Assembly: GCF_020567425.1 (NCBI RefSeq)
Contig: NZ_JAJCVJ010000002.1
Coordinates: forward strand, 723,068-787,067
Direction: 5' to 3'
Length of the DNA stretch: 64,000 nt
Source of the DNA: Salinirubrum litoreum
GTDB taxonomy: Archaea; Halobacteriota; Halobacteria; Halobacteriales; Haloferacaceae
In this document: piece by piece, positions 57,939 to 64,000 of the stretch
Position numbering within the stretch: the first letter of the stretch is position 1
Layout of the letters: every line of letters starts with the position of its first letter
The notes under the pieces: model-generated
The model's database searches: none
What the model was told of the DNA's origin: nothing
The model's input: the letters and a program-made list of their open reading frames with translations, nothing else
Position numbers and translations under genes: made by a program

Positions 57939-59513
57939 ATGGCAGAACCACCGCAGACCGACGAAGGCTGGTTCGCACTCCACGACCTCCGAACCGTGGA
58001 CTGGGACGCGTGGCGGGACGCGCCCGACCACGAACAGGACCGCGCGGTCCGCGAGGGGATCGACTACCTCCAGCGACACGAGGCCGTCGCCGACGCCGAC
58101 GAGGGCGTCTCGGCCGTCTTCTCGGTGCTGGGCCACAAGGCCGACCTGATGGTCGTCCACTTCCGGCCGACGCTGGACGCCCTCTCGACCGCAGAGCGGG
58201 CGTTCGACCGCACCGCACTCGGCGGCTTCACCGAACAGACGACCTCCTACGTCTCGGTGACGGAGGTCTCGGGGTACGGCTCGACCGACTACTTCGATGA
58301 CCCCGAGTCGGTCGACGCGGGCTACCGCCGCTACGTCGAGGGGAAACTCCACCCCGACATCCCCGAGGACACCTACGTCTCCTTCTACCCGATGAGCAAG
58401 CGCCGCGACCCGGAGTACAACTGGTACGACCTCGACTTCGAGGAACGCTCCGACATGATGTCCGCCCACGGCGAGACCGGCAAGGGCTACGCCGGCAAGA
58501 TCAAACAGGTCATCGCCTCCTCGGTCGGCTTCGACGACTACGAGTGGGGCGTCACGCTGTTCGCCGACGACCCGACCGACATCAAGGACATCGTCTACGA
58601 GATGCGCTTCGACGAGGTGTCGGCGAAGTACGGCGAGTTCGGCCAGTTCTACGTCGGCCGGCGCTTCCCGCCCGAAGACCTCGACGCCTTCCTCGCAGGC
58701 GAGTCGGTGCCGACGGCCGACGCCGGCCACGGCGCGAGCGAGGCCGACGAGGGCGGCCACCCCCACGGCGAGTCACCACACGGTGACCACCCCCACGGCG
58801 GCGAGGGCGGCCACGGCGACCACCCCCACGGCGGCGAGAGCGGCCACGGCGAAGCAGAGGCGAGCGGCCACCACGGCGACGACGGCAGTCACCACGGCGA
58901 GTCTGCCGACGCGGACGCCGGCGACTCCGACGAGGAGATTCGCGGTGAACTCTCGGATCTGGACATCTACGCCGGGAAACCGCACGGCGAAGACGTGTAC
59001 GCGACCGTCCTCTACTCGGAGGCCGACGCCGACGAGTTGTTCGAGGAGGTCGAGGGACTCCGGAGCAACTTCGACCACTACGGCACCCACGTCAAGACCG
59101 CCGTCTACGACGCCGAGGACGGCTCTCGCCGGGCGGTCGTGAGCATCTGGGAGACGGCGAGCGCCGCGGACACCGCCGCCGGCTTCCTCTCGGAACTCCC
59201 CGGAATCGTCTCCCGGGCGGGCGAGGAGTCCGGCTTCGGGACGATGGGGATGTTCTACACCGTCAAGCCGGACTACCGCGAGGAGTTCGTCGAGAAGTTC
59301 GGCGTCGTCGGCGCGAAACTGAACGAGATCGACGGCCACCAGGACACCGATCTGATGGTCAACCGCGAGGACGCGAACGACATGTTCATCTCCAGTCAGT
59401 GGGACTCGCGTGAGGACGCGATGGGGTTCTTCCGGAGCGACGACTTCCGGAACACGGTCCAGTGGGGTCGTGACGTGCTGGCCGACCGCCCCCGCCACGT
59501 CTTCCTCGCCTGA
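57939..59513 (+). CDS. PitA-like fusion: chlorite-dismutase/HemQ-family domain plus ABM domain
   Basis: A 524-residue haloarchaeal fusion. The N-terminal part (about 1-255) is a chlorite-dismutase/coproheme decarboxylase-like heme protein (SVLGHKADLMVVHFRPTLDA, YVSFYPMSKRRDPEYNWYD, YAGKIKQVIASSVGFDDYEW, GQFYVGRRFPP). A His/Gly/Asp-rich linker of about 60 residues (263-325, repeated GGHGDHPHG units) leads to a C-terminal antibiotic-biosynthesis-monooxygenase (ABM) domain. The same architecture is known as PitA in Haloferax. The heme-family role in making heme b is probable for the first domain. ATG 57939 is clear. Confidence 0.9.
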   Translation: MAEPPQTDEGWFALHDLRTVDWDAWRDAPDHEQDRAVREGIDYLQRHEAVADADEGVSAVFSVLGHKADLMVVHFRPTLDALSTAERAFDRTALGGFTEQTTSYVSVTEVSGYGSTDYFDDPESVDAGYRRYVEGKLHPDIPEDTYVSFYPMSKRRDPEYNWYDLDFEERSDMMSAHGETGKGYAGKIKQVIASSVGFDDYEWGVTLFADDPTDIKDIVYEMRFDEVSAKYGEFGQFYVGRRFPPEDLDAFLAGESVPTADAGHGASEADEGGHPHGESPHGDHPHGGEGGHGDHPHGGESGHGEAEASGHHGDDGSHHGESADADAGDSDEEIRGELSDLDIYAGKPHGEDVYATVLYSEADADELFEEVEGLRSNFDHYGTHVKTAVYDAEDGSRRAVVSIWETASAADTAAGFLSELPGIVSRAGEESGFGTMGMFYTVKPDYREEFVEKFGVVGAKLNEIDGHQDTDLMVNREDANDMFISSQWDSREDAMGFFRSDDFRNTVQWGRDVLADRPRHVFLA

Positions 59514-59778
59514 CCCACCCGACGACGGGGGTTCCTCGACTCGTTCGGCGATCGCCTCTCTCGGCCGAACCACTCGCCGACCGGTGTTTCGCGTCTGACG
59601 CTCCGGAGTGAAAGTGGTCCTCACACGCCGAGAGGGACTCACGTCACCGGGTTTCGAAACGAAGTGAGGGGGTTCGTCCCGCCGACGCTTGTGCCACCGG
59701 GACGAGTCGGCACGCCGTGGCTGTGGACGCCGGGACCGGTGCGGTGGCTACAAGGCCGAACCGAGCGAACGGGCGAGC

Positions 59779-60399
59779 ATGAACGGACAGGAGTTCCTCG
59801 ACGCACTGCGCGACGACCACGAGACGGCCCTGTCGCGGCTCGGATCCTCGAAGGCGCTGTACGCCGTCACCGGCGGCGAGATGGACGCCGCCCACGTGCG
59901 GCGCGCGGCGACCGACGAGGCGACCATCGCCGCCCGCACCTTCGACGCCTGGGCCGCAGACGAGGACAGCGACCAGGCCGCCGACCTCTTCGCCGACGTC
60001 GCCGAGACCAGCCGCGCCCACGCCGAGCGAGTCGAACCCGACGACTACGAACCGGTCGACAGCCTGCCGGTGTACGCCCACTGCGACTCGGTCGAGGGGA
60101 CCGTCGACCGCCTCGCCGCACTGGTCGCGGCGCGCCTCGTGGCCGGCAAGACCGTCGAGCAGATGGTCGGCTTCTTCGTCGGCGACGCGGACCCGACGAC
60201 CGCGAACACCTTCCGGGACCTCCGTGGCGACGTCGAGAGTCAGCGTGACGACGCCGCCGAACTACTGGCGGACACCTGCACGGACGACGCCGAGTGGGAC
60301 CGCGCCCGCGAGGCCGCGGACGCCGTGATCGAGGTCGCCTACGACGACTACGTCGAAACACTGGAGAGCATGGGCGTCAAGCCGAAGAACGTCTGCTGA
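59779..60399 (+). CDS. Conserved helical haloarchaeal protein
   Basis: A 206-residue, almost wholly alpha-helical acidic protein (MNGQEFLDALRDDHETALSR, SSKALYAVTGGEMDAAHV, AARLVAGKTVEQMVGFF). The layout suggests a ferritin-like or similar helical bundle, but the paired ExxH metal motifs are not evident. Similar haloarchaeal proteins carry the label transcription antitermination protein, for which I see no motif evidence. ATG 59779 is preferred to an upstream in-frame start that adds an Arg/Cys-rich segment. The 265-bp gap before it holds nothing identifiable. Confidence 0.7.
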   Translation: MNGQEFLDALRDDHETALSRLGSSKALYAVTGGEMDAAHVRRAATDEATIAARTFDAWAADEDSDQAADLFADVAETSRAHAERVEPDDYEPVDSLPVYAHCDSVEGTVDRLAALVAARLVAGKTVEQMVGFFVGDADPTTANTFRDLRGDVESQRDDAAELLADTCTDDAEWDRAREAADAVIEVAYDDYVETLESMGVKPKNVC

Positions 60400-60473
60400 G
60401 CGGTCGTCTCCGCCGAGACACGCCCGCGACACGTCCAGTCCACCCGGTACGGACGGCGTACCACGGGTTATCT

Positions 60474-60508
60474 CCCGCTTAGGTGACGTGTCCGGTGTTC
60501 GTACCTAT
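60474..60508 (+). promoter_or_regulatory. Shared upstream motif set 1 (CCCGCTTAG ... CGTACCTAT)
   Basis: CCCGCTTAG (60474-60482), TCCGGT (60491-60496) and CGTACCTAT (60500-60508) precede the first TasA-like gene. The same three words occur in the same order before the second TasA-like gene, which points to common regulation. Confidence 0.5.
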
Positions 60509-60614
60509 CTCCGGTCCCGCACAACTGGTAGTAGCCAACCGACCCGCCGGGAGCCATCGACTCGTCGGTCTCCCCCGACGAGCGACCTCGACGTGTCGGG
60601 CGGGAGAGACACAG

Positions 60615-61424
60615 ATGCAGACCACACCGACGAGACGACCGACGCGACGGGAAGTCCTCGCCGGTGCCGGGGCAGTGGGAATCGCCTGCCTCGGTGCCGG
60701 CTTCGGCGCACTCGGGCAGACCACGCCCGATCAGACGGAGACCACCTTCGACCTCCAACTCGACTACCGACTCGATCCGACCCCGACCGACAGCCCCGTC
60801 CCGATCCCGAACTCCAGCGGGCCAACCAGCCCGAGCGACACGTCCGGCGACGACCGGTCGCGTCGCCGGCGACGCCGGACGCCCACGCCGACACCGGAGC
60901 CTCGGCCCACGCCGCCCGGCAGACTCGTCGGCGTCACGCTCCCGCCGACCACCCTGTCCGACCTCCACCCCGGCGACGCCGGCACGCTGTCGGTCGACCT
61001 GCGACTCGTCGGCGGTCCCGCACGACTCTGGCTCCGGGCCGACGCGGGCGAGTTCACCGAGGGTGGGCTCGTCGAACCGGAGCGCACCGCCGGTGACGAC
61101 ACCGCCGTCGGCGAACTCCAGTCGCACCTCCGCGTGACGCTGTGGCTCGACAGCGACGGCGACGGGCTACTGGACGCCGACGAGTCGGTGTTCTACGACG
61201 GCCCGGCCGAGGGCCTCGGCACGCTCGCCGAGGGAGTTCCACTCGTCGACGACGCCGAGGGAGCCGACGATTCCGGCTGTCTCACACCCGGTACGTACCC
61301 GGTTGCGCTCCGGTGGTACCTGCCGACCGACGCGCCGAACACGGTCCAGACCGACGGGCTGTCGCTGGCGCTGGACTTCGCCGGCACCGACTGTGGTGTC
61401 GCCGGGGCACCGTTTCCGGAGTGA
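60615..61424 (+). CDS. Exported Tat protein, SipW/TasA-type, 1
   Basis: A 269-residue protein. The signal RREVLAGAGAVGIACLGAG with an upstream Arg-Arg is of the Tat/SipW-dependent kind. The mature part begins with TTFDLQLDYRLD, then a Pro/Thr/Arg-rich spacer (RRRRRRTPTPTPEPRPTPP), then a beta-rich domain with LWLDSDGDGLLDADES, a probable Ca-binding loop. A C-terminal Cys pair is in GCLTPGTYPVALRWYLP and GTDCGV. The downstream gene is a larger relative. ATG 60615 puts the Arg pair at the N-terminus. It is probably a surface or filament protein. Confidence 0.75.
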   Translation: MQTTPTRRPTRREVLAGAGAVGIACLGAGFGALGQTTPDQTETTFDLQLDYRLDPTPTDSPVPIPNSSGPTSPSDTSGDDRSRRRRRRTPTPTPEPRPTPPGRLVGVTLPPTTLSDLHPGDAGTLSVDLRLVGGPARLWLRADAGEFTEGGLVEPERTAGDDTAVGELQSHLRVTLWLDSDGDGLLDADESVFYDGPAEGLGTLAEGVPLVDDAEGADDSGCLTPGTYPVALRWYLPTDAPNTVQTDGLSLALDFAGTDCGVAGAPFPE

Positions 61425-61553
61425 GCGACCCCCGGTCGGTCGACCCCCGAGCGACTCCGTCTCCCGACACTCGCGCCCAGCGTCGGAGGGTCGACTGCGG
61501 GTCAGTACGGGGTGCGTACCAGTCTGGTACCGAGTGCCTAGGCCGTTCTACTA

Positions 61554-61609
61554 CCCGCTTAGCCGATGCTACTGTCCGGTTAGTCCGGTGACACCCGGCG
61601 CGTACCTAT
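61554..61609 (+). promoter_or_regulatory. Shared upstream motif set 2 (CCCGCTTAG ... CGTACCTAT)
   Basis: CCCGCTTAG (61554-61562) and CGTACCTAT (61601-61609) repeat the words found before the first TasA-like gene. TCCGGT occurs twice here (61575-61580 and 61584-61589). The outer spacing is 38 bases, 21 more than at the first site. Confidence 0.5.
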
Positions 61610-61666
61610 GGCCCGGTCTGTGGTACGGGGAGTCGTGACCGCCGGACCGCCCGGCCCACTGCCATC

Positions 61667-63202
61667 ATGACACGACACACTATCTCCCGGCGCGAGGTAC
61701 TCGCCGGACTGGGAACCATCGGCATCGCCTCCGCCGGGGCCGGCCTCGGCACGACCGCCTTCTTCAGCGACGAGGAGGCCGTCTCCGCAGACCTGACCGC
61801 CGGTCGCGTCGACCTGCTCGTGGACTACCGCGCCACGTACTCGACGTGGCTCCCGCAGGACGCCACCGACGCCATCGTCGACGGCCCCGCCGTCCCCGTC
61901 CCGGACGCAGACCGCACCTACCTCGTCGGCCAGAGCCCGGACCTCCGCACGGCCGAGGGCGGCGCTATCGCCGGCGCAGACTGGGCGAGTCTGACGACCG
62001 ACGTCCTCGACGCCTGTGCCATCGGCCGGAACAGCTTCGCCGACGTGCAGGCGCAACTCGACGCCGCCGAGACCGGCCTGCAGGTGTACGACGGCGACGA
62101 ACCGGACTTCCTCGGCGTCGCCGGCCAGCCGTACGCCGACGGCGTGGAACCGATCCTGTTCTCGCTGAACGACGTGAAGCCCCACGACGAGGGCGAGGCG
62201 ACGATCAGCCTCCACGTCTGTGACAACCCCGCGTACCTCTACCTCGGTGCCGAGCGCCTCGTCGACGACGAGAACGGCGTCGTCGAACCCGAGGCGGGCG
62301 ACGACGACAGCGAGGGCGAACTGGACGACTTCCTCTACGTCGAACTCTGGCACGACGACGACTGCTCCAACACCCGCGAGACCGGCGAGGACTACGTCTT
62401 CCGTGGCTCGCTCGCGGACCTGTTCGCGGCCGCGCTCGACCGGAACGACGACGGGAAGGGTCTGCGCCTGACGAACGACGACGACCTCTGCTTCCAGGGC
62501 CTCTCGTGTCTCGGCTTCCGGTGGGTCCTCCCGTCCACGCCCGCGGAGTTCGCGGCGCTCCCCTCCGCGTCGGCGAACAACATGGCGATGGAACTGGTCG
62601 GCAAGTACGATCAGTTCGACAGCATCGCCGACGTCGACGTGAACCTCGCACAGACCGACCGGCTCTCCTTCGGCCTGACGTTCTACGCCGAACAGTGCCG
62701 GCACAACATGCTCGCGGCGGGCGTCCAGTCGCCGCTCGACCTGTCGACCGGCACCGCACACGCCCCGTGGCGCGTCGTCGACGTGCCGGGTACCGACGCG
62801 ACCGTCGAGGGTGAACTCGCGGTCGACACCCTCCCGCACCCGCGGTACGCCAGCGTGCCGGGTGACTGTGCCGCGTGGATCGACCCGTACGGCAACGGCG
62901 AGACCGTGAGCGACCCCGTCGGCGAGTACGTCTACGAGGTCGAGTTCGAGGCCCCCGACCGCGCCAGCGGCATGTACTCGACGCTCGAGGTCAAGGCCAT
63001 CGGCGCGGACAACAGCGTCACGCTCGAACTCGACGGCGACGTGCTGTTCGCGTACGACACATACAACCCGATCGACGTCGTCCCGCGGTACTTCGACGTG
63101 GACGCCGGGACGCACACCCTCCGGGCCCGCGTGGTCAACGACTCCGGCCGAACCCCGACGGGCAACCCGACCGCACTCGTGCTCTGTGCGACGCTGTACT
63201 GA
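61667..63202 (+). CDS. Exported Tat protein, SipW/TasA-type, 2
   Basis: A 511-residue protein with signal SRREVLAGLGTIGIASAG followed by TTAFFSDEEAVSADLTAG, the junction typical of TasA/camelysin-like proteins cut by a SipW-type signal peptidase. The mature part has EATISLHVCDNPAYLYLGA, an acidic loop (VEPEAGDDDSEGELDD), GFRWVLPS and QTDRLSFGLTFYAEQCRHN. A C-terminal beta domain of about 130 residues is extra relative to paralog 1. It probably forms surface fibres or binds the cell envelope. No signal peptidase gene lies within the window. ATG 61667 is clear. Confidence 0.8.
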   Translation: MTRHTISRREVLAGLGTIGIASAGAGLGTTAFFSDEEAVSADLTAGRVDLLVDYRATYSTWLPQDATDAIVDGPAVPVPDADRTYLVGQSPDLRTAEGGAIAGADWASLTTDVLDACAIGRNSFADVQAQLDAAETGLQVYDGDEPDFLGVAGQPYADGVEPILFSLNDVKPHDEGEATISLHVCDNPAYLYLGAERLVDDENGVVEPEAGDDDSEGELDDFLYVELWHDDDCSNTRETGEDYVFRGSLADLFAAALDRNDDGKGLRLTNDDDLCFQGLSCLGFRWVLPSTPAEFAALPSASANNMAMELVGKYDQFDSIADVDVNLAQTDRLSFGLTFYAEQCRHNMLAAGVQSPLDLSTGTAHAPWRVVDVPGTDATVEGELAVDTLPHPRYASVPGDCAAWIDPYGNGETVSDPVGEYVYEVEFEAPDRASGMYSTLEVKAIGADNSVTLELDGDVLFAYDTYNPIDVVPRYFDVDAGTHTLRARVVNDSGRTPTGNPTALVLCATLY

Positions 63203-63242
63203 CGGAGCCAACGCTTTCCGTCTCCGGTGCCTCCCTGCCTCT

Positions 63243-63446
63243 ATGAGCACCGATCCCTGCGACGCCTGCGGGACCGAGGTGAAGATCGCGGGCGGCATCG
63301 CGGACTTCTGGTCCTTCTCCGACGAGACGACCGGCGGGATGTCGCTGGAGCTCGCCGACGGGAGCGACCACTTCCTCTGTTTCGACTGCATCGAGCGACT
63401 GCCCGACGACCGCGAGGTGACGCAGGACGACGTGTCGGCGCTGTAA
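63243..63446 (+). CDS. Small CxxC/CxxC zinc-binding haloarchaeal protein
   Basis: A 67-residue protein starting MSTDPCDACGTEVKIAGG, with a second knuckle in HFLCFDCIERLP. The four Cys (C6, C9 and a later CxxC) can bind one zinc. The WSFSDETTGGMSLEL segment lies between. The function is unknown. It is 78 bp upstream of the helicase gene on the same strand. ATG 63243 is chosen because it begins directly before the first knuckle. Confidence 0.75.
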   Translation: MSTDPCDACGTEVKIAGGIADFWSFSDETTGGMSLELADGSDHFLCFDCIERLPDDREVTQDDVSAL

Positions 63447-63524
63447 TCGACGGCAGAGTGAACCGGCGACCGCCGGCGTACCCCATCCGCATCCTTTTGA
63501 GGGAGAACGACTAACCCCGGTCCA

Positions 63525-64000
63525 GTGAACCCGGAGCGCATCGCCAGCGAGTTCCCCGCGCCCTCCCACCGCGGTGCCCAGAGACAGGCCCTCGCGGACA
63601 TCGCCGACGCGTTCGCCGCAGGGAACGAGGTCGTCCTCGTGCGCGCCCCGACCGGGAGTGGGAAGTCTCTTCTCGCGCGGTCTATCGCCGGCGCGGCCCG
63701 TACGATAGAGGAGGCGGGACCCAGTCAGGCGACCGGCGCGTACTACACCACGCCGCAGGTCTCGCAGTTGGACGACGTGGCGAGCGACGACCTGCTGGAC
63801 GACCTGAACGTGATCCGGGGGAAGCGCAACTACACCTGCATCCTGCCGGGCGAACACGACACGCCGGTCGACCGCGCGCCCTGCGCCCGCGAGAAGGGGT
63901 ACGACTGCTCGATCAAACACCGGTGTCCGTACTTCTCCGACCGGGCAATCGCCTCGAACCGCCAGATCGCGGCGATGACGCTGGCGTACTTCATGCAGAC
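63525..64000 (+). CDS. Fe-S superfamily 2 helicase, XPD/DinG-like (partial, 5' end)
   Basis: The first 158 residues of a DNA helicase run off the right edge. Walker A is VVLVRAPTGSGKSLLARSIA (near residue 41-48). Four cysteines, C105, C120, C128 and C134, in NYTC, RAPC, GYDC and KHRCPYF match the 4Fe-4S domain of XPD/DinG helicases. TTPQVSQLDD is motif Ia-like. The start is GTG 63525; no ATG precedes the conserved EFPAPSHRGAQRQAL. It is probably a repair helicase. Confidence 0.85.
   Translation, partial: MNPERIASEFPAPSHRGAQRQALADIADAFAAGNEVVLVRAPTGSGKSLLARSIAGAARTIEEAGPSQATGAYYTTPQVSQLDDVASDDLLDDLNVIRGKRNYTCILPGEHDTPVDRAPCAREKGYDCSIKHRCPYFSDRAIASNRQIAAMTLAYFMQ

Overview
The window comes from a halophilic archaeon (class Halobacteria). 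Base composition is very GC-rich. Nearly all proteins are strongly acidic and poor in Lys, exported proteins carry twin-arginine signals, and several genes start within about 30 bp of an archaeal TATA box, which suggests leaderless transcripts. Characteristic haloarchaeal genes are present: LonB, a PitA-like chlorite-dismutase/ABM fusion, a FolC-FolP fusion, eIF5A next to agmatinase, many small CxxC zinc proteins and a bacterial-type LeuRS. No rRNA, CRISPR array, intact insertion sequence or replication origin was seen.

Layout. 1-2.4 kb: aldehyde ferredoxin oxidoreductase (cut by the left edge) and a VanZ-like protein. 2.5-7.5 kb: a minus-strand array of four paralogous Tat lipoproteins of unknown function, the last two sharing one uninterrupted reading frame. 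8.4-18.8 kb: phosphoglycerate kinase, YfcE-like phosphodiesterase, aldo/keto reductase, DUF5995-like protein, cold-shock protein, an AT-richer NucS-like nuclease island, NmrA-like protein, and an NTF2-like/DoxX pair. 18.8-23 kb: small acidic and zinc proteins, tRNA-Phe with 3'-end remnants beside it, an M20 peptidase, tRNA-Val, and DUF192 and SHOCT proteins. 23-31.7 kb: LeuRS, an ABC exporter, two tandem alkaline-phosphatase-superfamily paralogs and a creatininase-family protein. 32.4-38.8 kb: SAM hydrolase and NMN adenylyltransferase, LonB followed at once by a CPBP protease, and pyruvate kinase. 39.6-47.5 kb: eIF5A, agmatinase, a NIF3-like protein, SerB, a RecA-like ATPase, SerA, a Cys-rich 25-residue peptide, a class V aminotransferase and a DUF433 protein. 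47.5-56.7 kb: FolC-FolP, acyl-CoA ligase, alpha/beta hydrolase, MaoC hydratase, and a MATE exporter with its TetR regulator and operator. 57.2-64 kb: PadR regulator divergent from the PitA/HemQ-like fusion, a helical protein, two TasA/SipW-type Tat proteins with matching upstream motifs, a zinc protein and the start of an Fe-S helicase.

The most unusual signal is non-coding. Five gene-free gaps (about 7.6-8.4, 31.7-32.4, 38.8-39.5, 45.5-45.8 and 56.8-57.3 kb) hold copies or fragments of one dispersed element. Its parts are a GTGAAAGCCCCC/CCCCTTTCAGTCCC head, a conserved middle block, a two-hairpin module and a GCGGTGCTG-rich tail. In three copies the same module has stems of different sequence that still pair perfectly, between nearly invariant flanks. 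This is compensatory change, as expected for a structured RNA or a selected DNA cruciform. One copy has a good TATA box about 30 bp upstream of the hairpins.

Functional links: SerA, SerB and a class V aminotransferase lie within 6 kb and could together make serine from 3-phosphoglycerate, while Pgk and Pyk supply lower glycolysis. eIF5A and agmatinase fit the haloarchaeal hypusine pathway. The acyl-CoA ligase, hydrolase and MaoC protein suggest acyl-CoA metabolism. LonB and CPBP suggest membrane proteolysis.
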